From Rhizobium bangladeshense (GTDB lineage Bacteria; Pseudomonadota; Alphaproteobacteria; Rhizobiales; Rhizobiaceae): a stretch of DNA of 64,000 nt. Each line of letters begins with the position of its first letter. Within the stretch, counting starts at the first letter, position 1. The notes under the pieces were generated by a model. It saw nothing but the letters and a program-made list of their open reading frames with translations. It searched no databases and was not told the origin of the DNA. Position numbers and translations under genes: made by a program. The DNA is taken from assembly GCF_017357245.1 (NCBI RefSeq), contig NZ_CP071612.1, positions 1,739,001 to 1,803,000 of the forward strand, given 5' to 3'. Positions 1 to 9,828 of this stretch are shown piece by piece.

Positions 1-428
1 CGGTCGGCTCCATCATTCACAACGTGGAAATGAAGCCGGGCAAGGGCGGTCAGATCGCTCGTTCCGCCGGCTCTTACGCGCAGCTCGTCGGTCGTGACCA
101 GGGCATGGCGATCCTTCGCCTGAACTCCGGTGAACAGCGCCTCGTCAGCGGCGTCTGCCTTGCTTCGATCGGCGCCGTGTCCAACCCGGACCACGCCAAC
201 ATCAACGACGGTAAGGCCGGTCGTACCGTTTGGCGCGGCAAGCGTCCGCATAACCGCGGTGTTGTCATGAACCCGGTCGACCATCCGCACGGCGGTGGTG
301 AAGGCCGCACCTCCGGCGGTCGCCATCCGGTGACACCGTGGGGCAAGCCGACCAAGGGCAAGCGCACCCGGTCGAACAAGTCGACCGACAAGATGATCAT
401 GCGCTCGCGTCATCAGCGTAAGAAGTAA
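1..428 (+). CDS. rplB: 50S ribosomal protein L2, C-terminal part (5' end outside window)
   Basis: L2 is a core large-subunit protein needed for subunit joining and peptidyl transfer. The reading frame is open from base 3 with no start in the window, so about half of the usual ~278-residue protein is present (141 codons). The conserved L2 C-terminal motif with HPHGGGEGR is visible, followed by a basic lysine/arginine tail. It is the first visible gene of the S10-type ribosomal operon, 15 bases before rpsS. A GTG at 24 is internal and not a start. Confidence 0.98.
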   Translation, partial: VGSIIHNVEMKPGKGGQIARSAGSYAQLVGRDQGMAILRLNSGEQRLVSGVCLASIGAVSNPDHANINDGKAGRTVWRGKRPHNRGVVMNPVDHPHGGGEGRTSGGRHPVTPWGKPTKGKRTRSNKSTDKMIMRSRHQRKK

Positions 429-443
429 GAGAGGAAGTCTCCA

Positions 444-722
444 ATGGCTCGTTCAGTATGGAAAGGTCCGTTCGTTGACGGCTATCTTCTCAAGAAGGCT
501 GAGAAGGTTCGTGAAGGCGGACGTGCAGAAGTGATCAAGATCTGGAGCCGTCGCTCCACGATCCTGCCGCAGTTCGTCGGTCTTACCTTCGGCGTCTACA
601 ACGGCAGCAAACATGTTCCGGTCAGCGTCAATGAAGACATGGTCGGCCACAAATTCGGTGAATTCTCTCCGACCCGCACCTACTACGGTCACGGCGCGGA
701 CAAGAAGGCGAAGAGGAAGTAA
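444..722 (+). CDS. rpsS: 30S ribosomal protein S19
   Basis: S19 sits in the head of the small subunit and pairs with S13. The 92-residue protein opens with [10 protein letters not shown] and contains the family motif for rRNA contact ([11 protein letters not shown], then [12 protein letters not shown]). Length matches the family. A purine-rich ribosome binding site (GAGAGGAAG) precedes the ATG. It is followed by rplV after 2 bases, so the genes are surely cotranscribed. Confidence 0.98.
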   Translation: MARSVWKGPFVDGYLLKKAEKVREGGRAEVIKIWSRRSTILPQFVGLTFGVYNGSKHVPVSVNEDMVGHKFGEFSPTRTYYGHGADKKAKRK

Positions 723-724
723 CA

Positions 725-1113
725 ATGGGCAAGGCAAAAGCCGAACGCCGGCTGAAGGACAACGAGGCGCAAGCAGTCGCCCGCACGCTCCGCGTCAGCC
801 CCCAGAAGCTCAACCTGGTTGCTGCGGCGATCCGCGGCAAGAAGGTCGAGCGTGCACTCGCTGAGCTGGAGTTCTCCCGCAAGCGCATCGCAGGTGCCGT
901 CAAGAAGACGCTCGAATCCGCGATCGCCAACGCCGAGAACAACCACGACCTCGACGTCGACGCTCTTGTCGTCGCCGAGGCGTATGTCGGCAAGTCGATC
1001 GTCATGAAGCGTTTCCACGCTCGTGGCCGCGGTCGTGCGTCACGCATCGAAAAGCCCTTCGCGCACCTGACGATCGTCGTTCGTGAAGTGCAGGCAGCAG
1101 AGGAGGCCGCATA

Positions 1114-1114
<1 letters not shown>
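725..1114 (+). CDS. rplV: 50S ribosomal protein L22
   Basis: L22 lines the peptide exit tunnel. The 129-residue protein has the usual order: a basic N-terminus, [16 protein letters not shown] near residue 25, and the tunnel beta-hairpin region with [20 protein letters not shown] near residues 97-116. This hairpin is where macrolide resistance changes occur in other bacteria; nothing abnormal is seen here. The stop TAA overlaps the rpsC start by one base (TAATG), indicating translational coupling. Confidence 0.98.
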
Positions 1115-1848
<734 letters not shown>

Positions 1849-1886
1849 TTAGCGCTGGCGAAAGATAAGCTCGGAGAAGTAAGAAA

Positions 1887-2300
1887 ATGTTGCAGCCAAA
1901 GCGTACTAAGTACCGCAAGCAGTTCAAGGGCCGCATCAAGGGCGTCGCCAAGGGCGGTTCTGACCTGGCATTCGGCGAATTCGGCCTGAAGGCTCAGGAA
2001 CCCAACCGCGTCAACGCACGCGAGATCGAAGCGGCCCGCCGCGCGATCACGCGTTACATGAAGCGCGCCGGCCGTGTATGGATCCGCGTGTTCCCGGACG
2101 TTCCGGTAACCGCAAAGCCGACCGAAGTCCGCATGGGTAAAGGTAAGGGCTCCGTTGAGTACTGGGCATGCAAGGTCAAGCCCGGTCGTATGATGTTCGA
2201 GATCGACGGCGTCAGCGAAGAGATCGCCCGCGAGGCGCTTCGCCTCGGCTCTGCCAAGCTCTCGGTCAAGACGCGCTTCGTTCAGCGCATTGCAGAGTAA
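1887..2300 (+). CDS. rplP: 50S ribosomal protein L16
   Basis: L16 organises the A-site region of the large subunit. The 137-residue protein opens [16 protein letters not shown] and holds the family motifs [20 protein letters not shown] and [12 protein letters not shown]. Length agrees with the family. A GGAGAAG ribosome binding site lies just before the ATG, in a 38-base gap after rpsC that shows no hairpin. Confidence 0.98.
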   Translation: MLQPKRTKYRKQFKGRIKGVAKGGSDLAFGEFGLKAQEPNRVNAREIEAARRAITRYMKRAGRVWIRVFPDVPVTAKPTEVRMGKGKGSVEYWACKVKPGRMMFEIDGVSEEIAREALRLGSAKLSVKTRFVQRIAE

Positions 2301-2312
2301 GGGATTGAGCTC

Positions 2313-2513
2313 ATGAAAGCCTCAGACGTTCGCGCGCTCAGCGCCGACCAACTCAAGGACGAGCTTGCCAAGCTGAAGAAGGAGCAGTTCAACCTGCGCT
2401 TCCAGAAGGCGACCGGCCAGCTCGAAAAGTCCTCGCGCATCAACGAAGTCCGCAAGGACATCGCCCGCGTGAAAACCATTGCCCGCCAGAAGGCGGCAGA
2501 AGTTAAGGCCTAA
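2313..2513 (+). CDS. rpmC: 50S ribosomal protein L29
   Basis: L29 is a small two-helix protein next to the tunnel exit that helps recruit trigger factor and SRP. The 66-residue product has the expected helical pattern: [30 protein letters not shown], then [14 protein letters not shown]. It lies 12 bases after rplP and 12 before rpsQ, in the canonical position. Confidence 0.97.
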   Translation: MKASDVRALSADQLKDELAKLKKEQFNLRFQKATGQLEKSSRINEVRKDIARVKTIARQKAAEVKA

Positions 2514-2525
2514 AGGAAGAAAAAC

Positions 2526-2765
2526 ATGCCGAAGCGCATCCTGCAGGGCGTCGTCGTTGGCGACAAGAACGAGAAGACGGTAGTAGTTCGCGTTGAGCGT
2601 CGTTTCGCTCACCCGCTGCTCCAGAAGACCGTTCGTCGTTCCAAGAAGTACAAGGCCCACGACGAGAACAACCAGTACAAGATCGGCGATACCGTATCCA
2701 TCGAGGAATGCGCGCCGATCTCCAAGGACAAGCGTTGGACGGTCATCGCCGCCCAGGGCAAGTAA
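2526..2765 (+). CDS. rpsQ: 30S ribosomal protein S17
   Basis: S17 is a primary 16S rRNA-binding OB-fold protein. The 79-residue product shows [21 protein letters not shown] and the [18 protein letters not shown] motif. The ATG follows an AAGGAAGAAA binding site. It is the last gene before a 260-base gap with a terminator-like hairpin, which matches the boundary between the S10 and spc operons of enteric bacteria. Confidence 0.98.
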   Translation: MPKRILQGVVVGDKNEKTVVVRVERRFAHPLLQKTVRRSKKYKAHDENNQYKIGDTVSIEECAPISKDKRWTVIAAQGK

Positions 2766-2821
2766 CAGAATTTTGCGCGAGGCCTTGCGTCTCGCCGAAA
2801 TATCTGTATGAAGCAGCGTCG

Positions 2822-2848
2822 GAACGCTCGAATGCCGGGCGTTCTTTT
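2822..2848 (+). terminator. Terminator-like hairpin after rpsQ
   Basis: A 9-bp stem (GAACGCTCG at 2822-2830 with CGGGCGTTC at 2836-2844, one G-U pair) with a 5-base loop is followed by TTTT and, one G/C interruption later, TTT. This is the form of a Rho-independent terminator. It sits 57 bases after rpsQ and 178 before rplN, so it probably ends or attenuates the S10 operon transcript. Confidence 0.7.
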
Positions 2849-2971
2849 GCTTTGAGCGCACGGAAGGTCCCGTTCGGGAAACCACCCTGGCACGATCGAC
2901 CCCGCGCTATTCAGCTATTGCCGTGTTTTGCTTGCCGTTACGGCAGGCTGGCCGGCTGACATTTTCATAAG

Positions 2972-3003
2972 CCGGAATAGGGGGCATGGCCCAACCATTC
3001 CGG
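2972..3003 (+). promoter_or_regulatory. Nested hairpin leader before rplN
   Basis: Outer arms CCGGAAT (2972-2978) and ATTCCGG (2997-3003) pair perfectly. Inside them GGGC (2982-2985) and GCCC (2989-2992) form a smaller stem with an ATG loop. The element ends 22 bases before the rplN start. No protein binding is shown; a role as a ribosomal protein autoregulatory leader for the spc operon is inference. Confidence 0.45.
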
Positions 3004-3025
3004 TAAACCAAGAAGGCGACCTGAT

Positions 3026-3394
3026 ATGATTCAGATGCAAACAAACCTCGACGTCGCGGATAATTCCGGCGCACGTCGTGTCATGTGCATCAAGGTGCTG
3101 GGCGGCTCGAAGCGCAAGTATGCCTCGATCGGCGACGTCATCGTCGTTTCGATCAAGGAAGCGATCCCGCGCGGCCGCGTGAAGAAGGGTGACGTGATGA
3201 AGGCGGTCGTCGTTCGCACCGCCAAGGACATCCGTCGTCCGGATGGCTCGGTCATCCGCTTCGACACCAACGCAGCAGTCCTCATCGACAACAAGAAAGA
3301 GCCGATCGGTACCCGTATCTTCGGACCGGTTCCGCGCGAACTTCGCGCCAAGAACCACATGAAGATCATCTCGCTGGCTCCCGAAGTACTGTAA
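3026..3394 (+). CDS. rplN: 50S ribosomal protein L14
   Basis: L14 forms an intersubunit bridge. The 122-residue protein begins [28 protein letters not shown] and holds [22 protein letters not shown], both strongly conserved. It is the first gene of the spc-type group and is preceded by a terminator-like hairpin and a structured leader, so it may have its own transcription start. Confidence 0.98.
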   Translation: MIQMQTNLDVADNSGARRVMCIKVLGGSKRKYASIGDVIVVSIKEAIPRGRVKKGDVMKAVVVRTAKDIRRPDGSVIRFDTNAAVLIDNKKEPIGTRIFGPVPRELRAKNHMKIISLAPEVL

Positions 3395-3405
3395 GGAGCG
3401 AAGCG

Positions 3406-3714
3406 ATGCAGAAGATTCGTAAAGGCGACAAGGTCGTCATGCTCGCTGGCAAGGACAAGGGCCGCACCGGCGAAGTCGTACAGGTCATGCCGAAGGAAGA
3501 TCGTGCGGTCGTCCGTGGCGTCAACGTCGTGAAGCGCCATCAGCGCCAGACGCAGACCCAGGAAGCCGGCATCATCAGCAAGGAAGCCCCGGTTCACCTG
3601 TCCAACATTGCAATCGTCGACAAGGACGGCAAGCCGACCCGCGTCGGTTTCAAGGTCGTTGACGGCAAGAAGGTCCGTGTGGCCAAGCGTTCTGGAGAAG
3701 TGATCGATGGCTGA
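3406..3714 (+). CDS. rplX: 50S ribosomal protein L24
   Basis: L24 starts assembly of the large subunit. The 102-residue protein has the KOW motif near its N-terminus ([19 protein letters not shown]) and the [20 protein letters not shown] segment. The end of the frame overlaps the rplE start by 8 bases, so the two are translationally coupled. Confidence 0.98.
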   Translation: MQKIRKGDKVVMLAGKDKGRTGEVVQVMPKEDRAVVRGVNVVKRHQRQTQTQEAGIISKEAPVHLSNIAIVDKDGKPTRVGFKVVDGKKVRVAKRSGEVIDG

Positions 3715-4264
3715 GGCAAAGTACGAGCCGCGGCTCAAGAAGGAATATGTCGAGCGCATCCGTAAGGCGATGCAGGAGAAGTTCTCCTACTCCAACGAGA
3801 TGATGATCCCGAAGCTCGACAAGATCGTCATCAACATGGGCGTCGGTGAAGCGACTGCTGACTCGAAGAAGCCGACGGTTGCTGCCGCCGACCTCGCAGC
3901 AATCGCCGGTCAGAAGCCGGTCATCACCCGCGCACGCAACTCTATCGCTGGCTTCAAGGTCCGCGAAAACATGCCGATCGGCGCAAAGGTAACCCTGCGC
4001 GGCGCTCGCATGTACGAGTTCCTGGATCGTCTGGTCAATATCGCGCTCCCGCGCGTTCGCGACTTCCGCGGCCTGAACCCGAAGAGCTTTGACGGCCGTG
4101 GCAACTTCGCCATGGGCATCAAGGAGCACATTGTGTTCCCTGAAATCAACTACGACAAGGTTGATCAGATGTGGGGCATGGACATCATCGTTTGCACGAC
4201 GGCGAAGACCGACGACGAAGCACGGACTCTCCTGACGGAGTTCAGCTTCCCGTTCCGTCAATAA
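3707..4264 (+). CDS. rplE: 50S ribosomal protein L5
   Basis: L5 binds 5S rRNA and contacts the P-site tRNA. The 185-residue product has the family signature [13 protein letters not shown], then [25 protein letters not shown] and [21 protein letters not shown]. Length is as expected. Its ATG lies inside the end of rplX. Confidence 0.98.
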   Translation: MAEAKYEPRLKKEYVERIRKAMQEKFSYSNEMMIPKLDKIVINMGVGEATADSKKPTVAAADLAAIAGQKPVITRARNSIAGFKVRENMPIGAKVTLRGARMYEFLDRLVNIALPRVRDFRGLNPKSFDGRGNFAMGIKEHIVFPEINYDKVDQMWGMDIIVCTTAKTDDEARTLLTEFSFPFRQ

Positions 4265-4296
4265 CCGTAACGACGAGCGTAGAAAAGGAACCTGAC

Positions 4297-4602
4297 ATGG
4301 CGAAGACAAGCGCAGTTGAAAAGAACAAGCGCCGCCGTAATACGGTCGCCAACCAGGCCGCAAAGCGGGCTGCGTTGAAGGCGATCATCATGAACCAGGC
4401 TCTTCCGATCGAAGAGCGGTTCAAGGCCTCGATCAAGCTGGCATCCCTGCCGCGCGATGGATCGAAGACCCGTATTCGCAACCGTTGCGAAGTATCGGGC
4501 CGTCCGCGCGCATACTACCGCAAACTGCGCATGTCGCGTATCGCGCTGCGTGAACTCGGCAATCTCGGCAAGGTGCCGGGCATCGTCAAGTCGAGCTGGT
4601 AA
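4297..4602 (+). CDS. rpsN: 30S ribosomal protein S14
   Basis: S14 belongs to the head of the small subunit. The 101-residue product is the long, zinc-free (C-minus) form: it lacks the CXXC pairs of zinc-binding S14, while [21 protein letters not shown] is present. The ATG at 4297 (MAKTSAVEK) follows AAAAGGA and matches the family N-terminus; longer upstream readings are not supported. Confidence 0.97.
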   Translation: MAKTSAVEKNKRRRNTVANQAAKRAALKAIIMNQALPIEERFKASIKLASLPRDGSKTRIRNRCEVSGRPRAYYRKLRMSRIALRELGNLGKVPGIVKSSW

Positions 4603-4614
4603 GGAGCAGGTTAG

Positions 4615-5013
4615 ATGACAATGACTGATCCGTTGGGTGATATGCTCACCCGCATCCGCAACGGCGCTTCCCGCCGCAAGTCGTCGGTTTCGACGCCTGC
4701 GTCCAAGCTCCGTGCGCGTGTTCTCGATGTCCTGCAGTCCGAAGGCTACATCCGTGGCTATTCCGTTGTCGATTTCGGCAATGGCAAGTCGGAGCTCAAC
4801 ATCGAGCTGAAATATTACGAAGGCGCATCGGTGATCCGCGAGATCGGCCGTGTGTCGAAGCCGGGCCGCCGGGTTTATGTCTCGGTCAAGTCCATTCCGC
4901 AGGTCGCGAACGGCCTCGGCATCACCATCCTTTCGACTCCGAAGGGCGTGATGGCCGATCACCAGGCTCGCGAACAGAACGTTGGTGGCGAGGTTCTTTG
5001 CTCGGTCTTCTAA
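4615..5013 (+). CDS. rpsH: 30S ribosomal protein S8
   Basis: S8 is a primary 16S rRNA binder and the autogenous repressor of the spc operon in E. coli. The 132-residue protein begins [17 protein letters not shown] and ends with [28 protein letters not shown], both diagnostic. A GGAGCAGG site precedes the start. I did not find an obvious S8-binding mRNA mimic near rplE. Confidence 0.98.
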   Translation: MTMTDPLGDMLTRIRNGASRRKSSVSTPASKLRARVLDVLQSEGYIRGYSVVDFGNGKSELNIELKYYEGASVIREIGRVSKPGRRVYVSVKSIPQVANGLGITILSTPKGVMADHQAREQNVGGEVLCSVF

Positions 5014-5055
5014 GATCGGGCAAGGATCTCCATAGCGAACAGACAGGATTGAAAC

Positions 5056-5589
5056 ATGTCTCGTATCGGTAAGAAGCCCGTTCAGGTGCCTGCTGGAATC
5101 ACGGCTACGGTCGATGGCCAGAAGGTTACTGCAAAGGGCCCGAAGGGCGAGCTGTTCTTCGTCGCTAACGACGAAATCAGCCTCAAGCTCGAAAACAACG
5201 CGGTCGTCGTGACGCCGCTGAACCAGTCCAAGGATGCGCGCTCGAAGTGGGGCATGTCCCGCACGATGATCGAAGGCATTTTCAAGGGCGTAAAGGACGG
5301 TTACGAGCGCAAGCTTGAAATCAACGGCGTCGGTTACCGTGCCGCCATGCAGGGCAAGAACCTGCAGCTGGCCCTCGGTTTCAGCCACGACGTGGTCTAC
5401 GAACCGCCGGTCGGCATTACGATCGCTGTTCCGAAGCCGACTGAAATCGTTGTCAGTGGCATCAACAAGCAGCAGGTCGGCCAGGTTGCCGCCGAAATCC
5501 GTGAATATCGCGGTCCCGAGCCCTACAAGGGCAAGGGCGTCAAGTATGCCGACGAGCGGATCGTCCGCAAAGAAGGCAAGAAGAAGTAA
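5056..5589 (+). CDS. rplF: 50S ribosomal protein L6
   Basis: L6 lies near the sarcin-ricin loop. The 177-residue protein begins [14 protein letters not shown] and carries the C-terminal signature of bacterial L6 ([21 protein letters not shown] written in part). The duplicated L6 fold, two similar halves, fits the length. It follows rpsH by 42 bases without a visible hairpin. Confidence 0.98.
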   Translation: MSRIGKKPVQVPAGITATVDGQKVTAKGPKGELFFVANDEISLKLENNAVVVTPLNQSKDARSKWGMSRTMIEGIFKGVKDGYERKLEINGVGYRAAMQGKNLQLALGFSHDVVYEPPVGITIAVPKPTEIVVSGINKQQVGQVAAEIREYRGPEPYKGKGVKYADERIVRKEGKKK

Positions 5590-5601
5590 GGATCACGCGA
5601 A

Positions 5602-5964
5602 ATGGCTAGCAGGAAAGAAGCACTTGCACGTCGTGCCAACCGCGTGCGCCGTCATATCAAGTCGGTGGCCAATGGCCGTCCGCGCCTGTCGGTTCATCGC
5701 TCCTCGAAGAACATCTACGCCCAGATCATCGATGACGTGGCCGGCAAGACGCTTGCGTCCGCCTCCACCCTCGACAAGGATCTGCGCGGTTCTCTGAAGA
5801 CCGGTGCCGATACCGCCGCCGCCGCCGCCGTGGGCAAGCTCGTCGCCGAGCGCGCCTCCAAGGCCGGTGTTACGGACGTCGTGTTCGACCGTGGCGCCTT
5901 CATCTATCACGGCCGCATCAAGGCTCTCGCCGAAGCGGCCCGCGAAGGCGGTCTGACCTTCTGA
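5602..5964 (+). CDS. rplR: 50S ribosomal protein L18
   Basis: L18 binds 5S rRNA with L5. The 120-residue protein opens with a basic segment ([19 protein letters not shown]), followed by [18 protein letters not shown] and ending with [24 protein letters not shown]. All are typical. Its stop is followed within 6 bases by a strong terminator-like hairpin. Confidence 0.98.
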   Translation: MASRKEALARRANRVRRHIKSVANGRPRLSVHRSSKNIYAQIIDDVAGKTLASASTLDKDLRGSLKTGADTAAAAAVGKLVAERASKAGVTDVVFDRGAFIYHGRIKALAEAAREGGLTF

Positions 5965-5970
5965 TCAGTT

Positions 5971-6003
5971 TCCGGCCGGCGCTGTCGCTCCGGCCGGATT
6001 TTT
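5971..6003 (+). terminator. Terminator-like hairpin between rplR and rpsE
   Basis: TCCGGCCGG (5971-5979) pairs perfectly with CCGGCCGGA (5990-5998) across a 10-base loop and is followed directly by TTTTT (5999-6003). This is as good a Rho-independent terminator as the one after rplQ, yet it lies inside what is normally one spc operon. It could be a partial terminator or an attenuator controlling rpsE-rpmD-rplO. Confidence 0.75.
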
Positions 6004-6007
6004 CGCC

Positions 6008-6052
6008 GGACCGCAGGCACTCCCCGGCAAGAAGGGGAGGCTGATGCGGTCC
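6008..6052 (+). promoter_or_regulatory. Structured leader upstream of rpsE
   Basis: Two perfect nested stems are present: GGACCGCA (6008-6015) with TGCGGTCC (6045-6052), and inside it CTCCCC (6020-6025) with GGGGAG (6034-6039). They are separated by an asymmetric internal loop (GGCA / GCTGA) and capped by GGCAAGAA. It ends 46 bases before the rpsE start. A ribosomal protein-binding leader is the simplest reading, but no family is recognised. Confidence 0.55.
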
Positions 6053-6098
6053 ACATGTGTTTGCCGATTGCACCCGGAAAAGAAAAAGGAAGAGGACA

Positions 6099-6668
6099 AT
6101 GGCACAGGAAAGAAGGCCGCAGCGGGAAGACCGCCAGAGCCGTGAAGAGCGCGATAGCGAATTCGTCGACAAGCTGGTCGCGATCAACCGCGTCGCCAAG
6201 GTTGTCAAGGGCGGCCGTCGTTTTGGTTTCGCAGCACTCGTCGTCGTTGGCGACCAGAAGGGCCGCGTCGGCTTTGGCCATGGCAAGGCACGCGAAGTGC
6301 CGGAAGCCATCCGCAAGGCAACCGAAGCCGCCAAGCGCGAGTTGATCTTCGTACCGCTGCGTGACGGCCGTACGCTGCATCACGACGTTCATGGCCGCCA
6401 CGGCGCCGGCAAGGTTCTGCTGCGCTCGGCCAAGGTTGGTACCGGCATCATCGCCGGCGGCCCGATGCGCGCCGTGTTCGAAACTCTCGGCATGCACGAC
6501 GTCGTCGCTAAGTCGACGGGTTCGTCGAACCCCTACAACATGGTTCGCGCCACTTTCGACGCTCTGAAGCACCAGGTTCACCCGAAGGACATCGCAGCTC
6601 AGCGCGGCATCAAGTATGCAACGCTGCAGGCTCGTCGTAGCGCCTCCGGCAACGCCTCTGAAGAATAA
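6099..6668 (+). CDS. rpsE: 30S ribosomal protein S5
   Basis: S5 acts in translational fidelity and mRNA unwinding at the entry tunnel. The 189-residue protein has the S5 signature ([20 protein letters not shown], then [19 protein letters not shown]) and the C-terminal half [33 protein letters not shown]. Start at 6099 ([11 protein letters not shown]) is preceded by AAGGAAGAGG; a longer upstream frame would run through the structured leader and is rejected. Confidence 0.98.
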   Translation: MAQERRPQREDRQSREERDSEFVDKLVAINRVAKVVKGGRRFGFAALVVVGDQKGRVGFGHGKAREVPEAIRKATEAAKRELIFVPLRDGRTLHHDVHGRHGAGKVLLRSAKVGTGIIAGGPMRAVFETLGMHDVVAKSTGSSNPYNMVRATFDALKHQVHPKDIAAQRGIKYATLQARRSASGNASEE

Positions 6669-6681
6669 GAGGAGCTGACCA

Positions 6682-6891
6682 ATGGCCAAGGCTACCAAGA
6701 AGGCTGAAGCGAAGACTGTCACGATCGAACAGATCGGCAGCCCGATTCGTCGTCCGGACGTCCAGCAGCGCACGCTGATCGGTCTCGGACTGAACAAGAT
6801 GCACCGTCGCCGCACGCTGGAGGACACTCCTTCCGTTCGTGGCATGATCCGTGCTGTCCAGCATCTCGTTCGCATCGTCGACGAGAAGTGA
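6682..6891 (+). CDS. rpmD: 50S ribosomal protein L30
   Basis: L30 is a small large-subunit protein. The 69-residue product has the family core [13 protein letters not shown]...[30 protein letters not shown], with a short lysine/alanine-rich N-terminal extension typical of alphaproteobacteria. It lies between rpsE and rplO with short gaps and good ribosome binding sites. Confidence 0.97.
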   Translation: MAKATKKAEAKTVTIEQIGSPIRRPDVQQRTLIGLGLNKMHRRRTLEDTPSVRGMIRAVQHLVRIVDEK

Positions 6892-6907
6892 GACGGAGGA
6901 AACGCTC

Positions 6908-7384
6908 ATGAAACTTAATGAAATCAAGGACAACGAAGGCTCTACCCACGCCCGCAAGCGCCTCGGCCGCGGTATCGGCTCGGGCTCCGGTAAAACCGGT
7001 GGTCGCGGTGTCAAGGGTCAGAAGTCCCGTTCCGGCGTCGCCATCAACGGCTTCGAAGGCGGCCAGATGCCGATCTATCGTCGCTTGCCGAAGCGCGGCT
7101 TCAACAACATCTTCGCTTCCGACTTTGTTGTCGTGTCGCTTGCTCGCATTCAGGCGGCGATCGACGCCGGCAAGCTCGATGCCAAGGCGACTGTTGACGC
7201 AGCTGCCCTGAAGGCCGCTGGCGTCATTCGCCGCGCCAAGGACGGCGTTCGCGTTCTCGCCGACGGCGAGCTCAAGGCCAAGATCACCATTGTCGTTGCA
7301 GGCGCTTCCAAGCCTGCCGTCGAGAAGATCGAAAAGGCCGGCGGCACCGTGACGCTGCTTTCGGCTCCGGCTGCAGCAGAATAA
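6908..7384 (+). CDS. rplO: 50S ribosomal protein L15
   Basis: L15 is a late-assembly large-subunit protein. The 158-residue product begins [22 protein letters not shown] and has the glycine-rich segment [20 protein letters not shown] and [17 protein letters not shown]. Start at 6908 was chosen because it follows GGAGGAAACG and matches the family; the longer frame from 6851 would overlap rpmD. Confidence 0.98.
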   Translation: MKLNEIKDNEGSTHARKRLGRGIGSGSGKTGGRGVKGQKSRSGVAINGFEGGQMPIYRRLPKRGFNNIFASDFVVVSLARIQAAIDAGKLDAKATVDAAALKAAGVIRRAKDGVRVLADGELKAKITIVVAGASKPAVEKIEKAGGTVTLLSAPAAAE

Positions 7385-7397
7385 TATCTGATGATAT

Positions 7398-7428
7398 ATC
7401 GCCCGGGGTGCTTCACACCGGGCGATTT
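7398..7428 (+). terminator. Terminator-like hairpin between rplO and secY
   Basis: ATCGCCCGG...CCGGGCGAT forms a stem (7398-7425, extended inward by GTG/CAC with one mismatch) around a CTTC loop, and runs directly into TTTT. It lies 13 bases after rplO. secY starts 190 bases further on, so this hairpin separates the ribosomal genes from the secY-adk pair, at least partly. Confidence 0.7.
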
Positions 7429-7562
7429 TGCTCCCATATGTGGGCCTCACAAAAACTTGGCTGGCGCGCCCGCGTCATGCCGGTAAGACTGGAAAACAAG
7501 GGTGAGGCAAGGGGTTGCGCTGCAATCCGTCCAGAGCCCGGTTTTGAATAATTTTCATACCG

Positions 7563-7599
7563 ATTCCGGGGCCGGCTATTTCCCCAGAGACGCCGGAAT
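7563..7599 (+). promoter_or_regulatory. Hairpin leader before secY
   Basis: Arms ATTCCGG (7563-7569) and CCGGAAT (7593-7599) pair perfectly. The loop contains a possible GG/CC inner stem. The element ends 19 bases before the secY ATG, so it could cover or expose the ribosome binding site region. The arms are the same two heptamers seen in opposite order before rplN. Function is not known. Confidence 0.4.
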
Positions 7600-7618
7600 T
7601 GGTAGCGCGGAGAATCGC

Positions 7619-8959
7619 ATGGCTTCTGCAGCGGAACAATTGGCATCCAACCTCAATTTTTCGACCTTTGCCAAAGCCGAGGATTTGAAGAAGCGCCTGT
7701 GGTTCACACTGGCAGCTCTCCTCGTCTACAGGCTCGGCACGCATATTCCGCTTCCAGGCCTCAATCCTGAAGCCTATGCCCAGGCTTTCCGCGGCCAGGC
7801 GGGCGGCATTCTCGGCCTTTTCAACATGTTCTCGGGCGGCGCGGTCGAGCGCATGGCGATCTTCGCGCTCGGCATCATGCCCTATATCTCCGCTTCGATC
7901 ATCGTGCAGCTCATGACCTCGGTGGTGCCGGCGCTCGAAAACCTGAAGAAGGAAGGCGAGCAGGGCCGCAAGATCATCAACCAGTACACCCGCTACGGCA
8001 CCGTCATTCTGGGTGCGCTGCAAGCCTACGGCATCGCCGCTGGTCTGGAGAGCGGCCAGGGCCTGGTCGTCGACCCGGGCTGGTTCTTCCGCGTATCCAC
8101 CGTCCTGACGCTGCTTGGCGGCACGATGTTCCTGATGTGGCTCGGTGAGCAGGTCACTTCGCGCGGCATCGGCAACGGCATTTCGCTGATCATCTTCGCC
8201 GGTATCGCAGCCGGCCTTCCGAGCGCTCTTGCCGGCACCCTCGAACTCGGCCGCACCGGCGCGCTGTCGACCGGCCTTATCCTGCTCGTCATCGTCGTCG
8301 CGATAGCCGTCATTGGCATCATCGTCTTCGTCGAGCGCGCCCAGCGCCGCCTGCTGATCCAGTATCCGAAGCGCCAGGTCGGCAACCGCATGTTCCAGGG
8401 CGACACTTCGCACCTGCCGCTGAAGCTCAACACATCGGGCGTCATTCCGGCCATCTTCGCCTCGTCGCTGCTGCTTCTGCCCGCAACGATCGCCGGCTTC
8501 GCCAGCACGACGTCGATGCCGGCCTGGGCGACCTCGATCGTTGCCGCGCTCGGCCACGGTCAGCCGCTCTACATGGTGCTCTATGCGGCGCTGATCGCCT
8601 TCTTCGCTTTCTTCTATACGGCTATCGTCTTCAATCCGAAGGACACGGCCGACAATCTGAAGAAGCACGGCGGCTTCATTCCCGGCATCCGTCCCGGCGA
8701 GCGCACTGCCGAATATATCGACTATGTGCTGACCCGCATCACGGTGATCGGCGCCATCTATCTTGTCTTCGTCTGCATCCTTCCTGAGATTCTGGTGTCG
8801 CAAACCGGCATTCCATTAGCCCTTGGTGGGACTTCGCTTTTGATCGTGGTTAGCGTAACTCTTGATACGGTGGCACAGATCCAGGGTCACCTGATCGCGC
8901 AGCAATACGAAGGCCTGATCAAGAAATCGAAGTTGCGTGGAGGAAAGAGGGGGCGATGA
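7619..8959 (+). CDS. secY: Preprotein translocase subunit SecY
   Basis: SecY is the pore subunit of the SecYEG channel in the inner membrane. The 446-residue protein has about ten hydrophobic segments and the family landmarks [11 protein letters not shown] (near residue 36), the plug region [22 protein letters not shown] and the cytosolic loop [13 protein letters not shown] before TM7. Start at 7619 ([11 protein letters not shown]) fits the known alphaproteobacterial length; in-frame starts from 7502 would translate the leader. The stop overlaps adk by four bases (ATGA). Confidence 0.97.
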   Translation: MASAAEQLASNLNFSTFAKAEDLKKRLWFTLAALLVYRLGTHIPLPGLNPEAYAQAFRGQAGGILGLFNMFSGGAVERMAIFALGIMPYISASIIVQLMTSVVPALENLKKEGEQGRKIINQYTRYGTVILGALQAYGIAAGLESGQGLVVDPGWFFRVSTVLTLLGGTMFLMWLGEQVTSRGIGNGISLIIFAGIAAGLPSALAGTLELGRTGALSTGLILLVIVVAIAVIGIIVFVERAQRRLLIQYPKRQVGNRMFQGDTSHLPLKLNTSGVIPAIFASSLLLLPATIAGFASTTSMPAWATSIVAALGHGQPLYMVLYAALIAFFAFFYTAIVFNPKDTADNLKKHGGFIPGIRPGERTAEYIDYVLTRITVIGAIYLVFVCILPEILVSQTGIPLALGGTSLLIVVSVTLDTVAQIQGHLIAQQYEGLIKKSKLRGGKRGR

Positions 8960-9606
8960 GACTTATCCTTTTGGGGCCGCCGGGCGCGGGCAAGGGAACC
9001 CAAGCCCAGCGGATCGTGGAAAAGCACGGAATTCCGCAGCTTTCCACGGGAGATATGCTGCGGGCAGCGGTCAACGCCGGCACGGAGGTCGGCAAGCGTG
9101 CCAAGGCTGTCATGGACGCTGGCAAGCTTGTCTCGGATGAGATCGTCATCGCCATCGTCTCGGAGCGAATCGATCAGCCCGATTGCGCAAACGGTTTCAT
9201 TCTCGATGGCTTCCCCAGGACGCTCGTTCAGGCGGACGCCACGGAAGCGATGCTGAGAGCAAAGGGTCTCGATCTCTCTGTGGTCATCGAATTCCGCGTT
9301 GATGACGCTGAGCTCGTCCGGCGTGTTGCCGGTCGCTACTCCTGTGCGCAGTGCGGTAGCGTCTATCACGACACGGATAAGGCTCCGGCCAATGAAGGCG
9401 TGTGCGACAAGTGCGGCTCTACCCACTTCAAGCGCCGTCCCGACGACAATCCGGAGACGATGACGGCCCGGCTGCAGGTCTACTACAAGGAGACGTCACC
9501 GCTGATCGGCTATTACCATGCCAAGGGCAAACTCAAGTCCGTGGACGGCATGGCGGAGATCGATCAGGTGACTGCCGAGGTCGAAACCATTCTTTCCAAG
9601 CTTTAA
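8956..9606 (+). CDS. adk: Adenylate kinase
   Basis: Catalyses ATP + AMP to 2 ADP. The 216-residue protein starts with [20 protein letters not shown], which contains the P-loop, and shows the AMP-binding region [10 protein letters not shown] and GFPRTLVQA. The lid carries two Cys pairs (CAQCGS and CDKCGS), so this is the long, zinc-binding form rather than the zinc-free enteric lid. It is coupled to secY through an ATGA overlap, a common arrangement. Confidence 0.98.
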   Translation: MRLILLGPPGAGKGTQAQRIVEKHGIPQLSTGDMLRAAVNAGTEVGKRAKAVMDAGKLVSDEIVIAIVSERIDQPDCANGFILDGFPRTLVQADATEAMLRAKGLDLSVVIEFRVDDAELVRRVAGRYSCAQCGSVYHDTDKAPANEGVCDKCGSTHFKRRPDDNPETMTARLQVYYKETSPLIGYYHAKGKLKSVDGMAEIDQVTAEVETILSKL

Positions 9607-9624
9607 GGCTTGAAAATAAACTTG

Positions 9625-9778
9625 GCGGAAACGGTTGCTTTTCAGCAGTGATTCCGCTAAACACCGCGCCAACTCGCGACATTCCCTGCGATCGGCGCGG
9701 ATTTCCCTGGGAAGTCCGGGTGCGGTCGTTTTGACATGTTACGGACATTAAATCTGAACGAGCGGTCCTGAGGGCCGC
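9625..9778 (+). promoter_or_regulatory. Multi-hairpin leader before rpsM (alpha operon)
   Basis: The 222-base gap after adk holds several perfect inverted repeats: GCGGAA (9625-9630)/TTCCGC (9652-9657), CCGCGCC (9664-9670)/GGCGCGG (9694-9700), TTCCC/GGGAA (9703-9713), and GCGGTCC (9762-9768)/GGGCCGC (9772-9778, one G-U pair). TTGACA at 9731-9736 could be a -35 box but no good -10 follows. In E. coli the alpha operon leader is a repressor-binding pseudoknot; an equivalent here is inference. Confidence 0.4.
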
Positions 9779-9828
9779 ATAACGAAGCCCACTTGCCGGA
9801 TGGCAACTGGAATGCAAGGAGAACAGGC

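Noticed and set aside
7475..8803. 442-codon antisense frame opposite secY
   Set aside because: Shadow of secY; the composition (Asp/Arg/His-rich) is typical of antisense frames.
9731..9760. TTGACA before rpsM as a full sigma-70 promoter
   Set aside because: No acceptable -10 sequence at 16-18 bases; left as a possibility within the leader entry.
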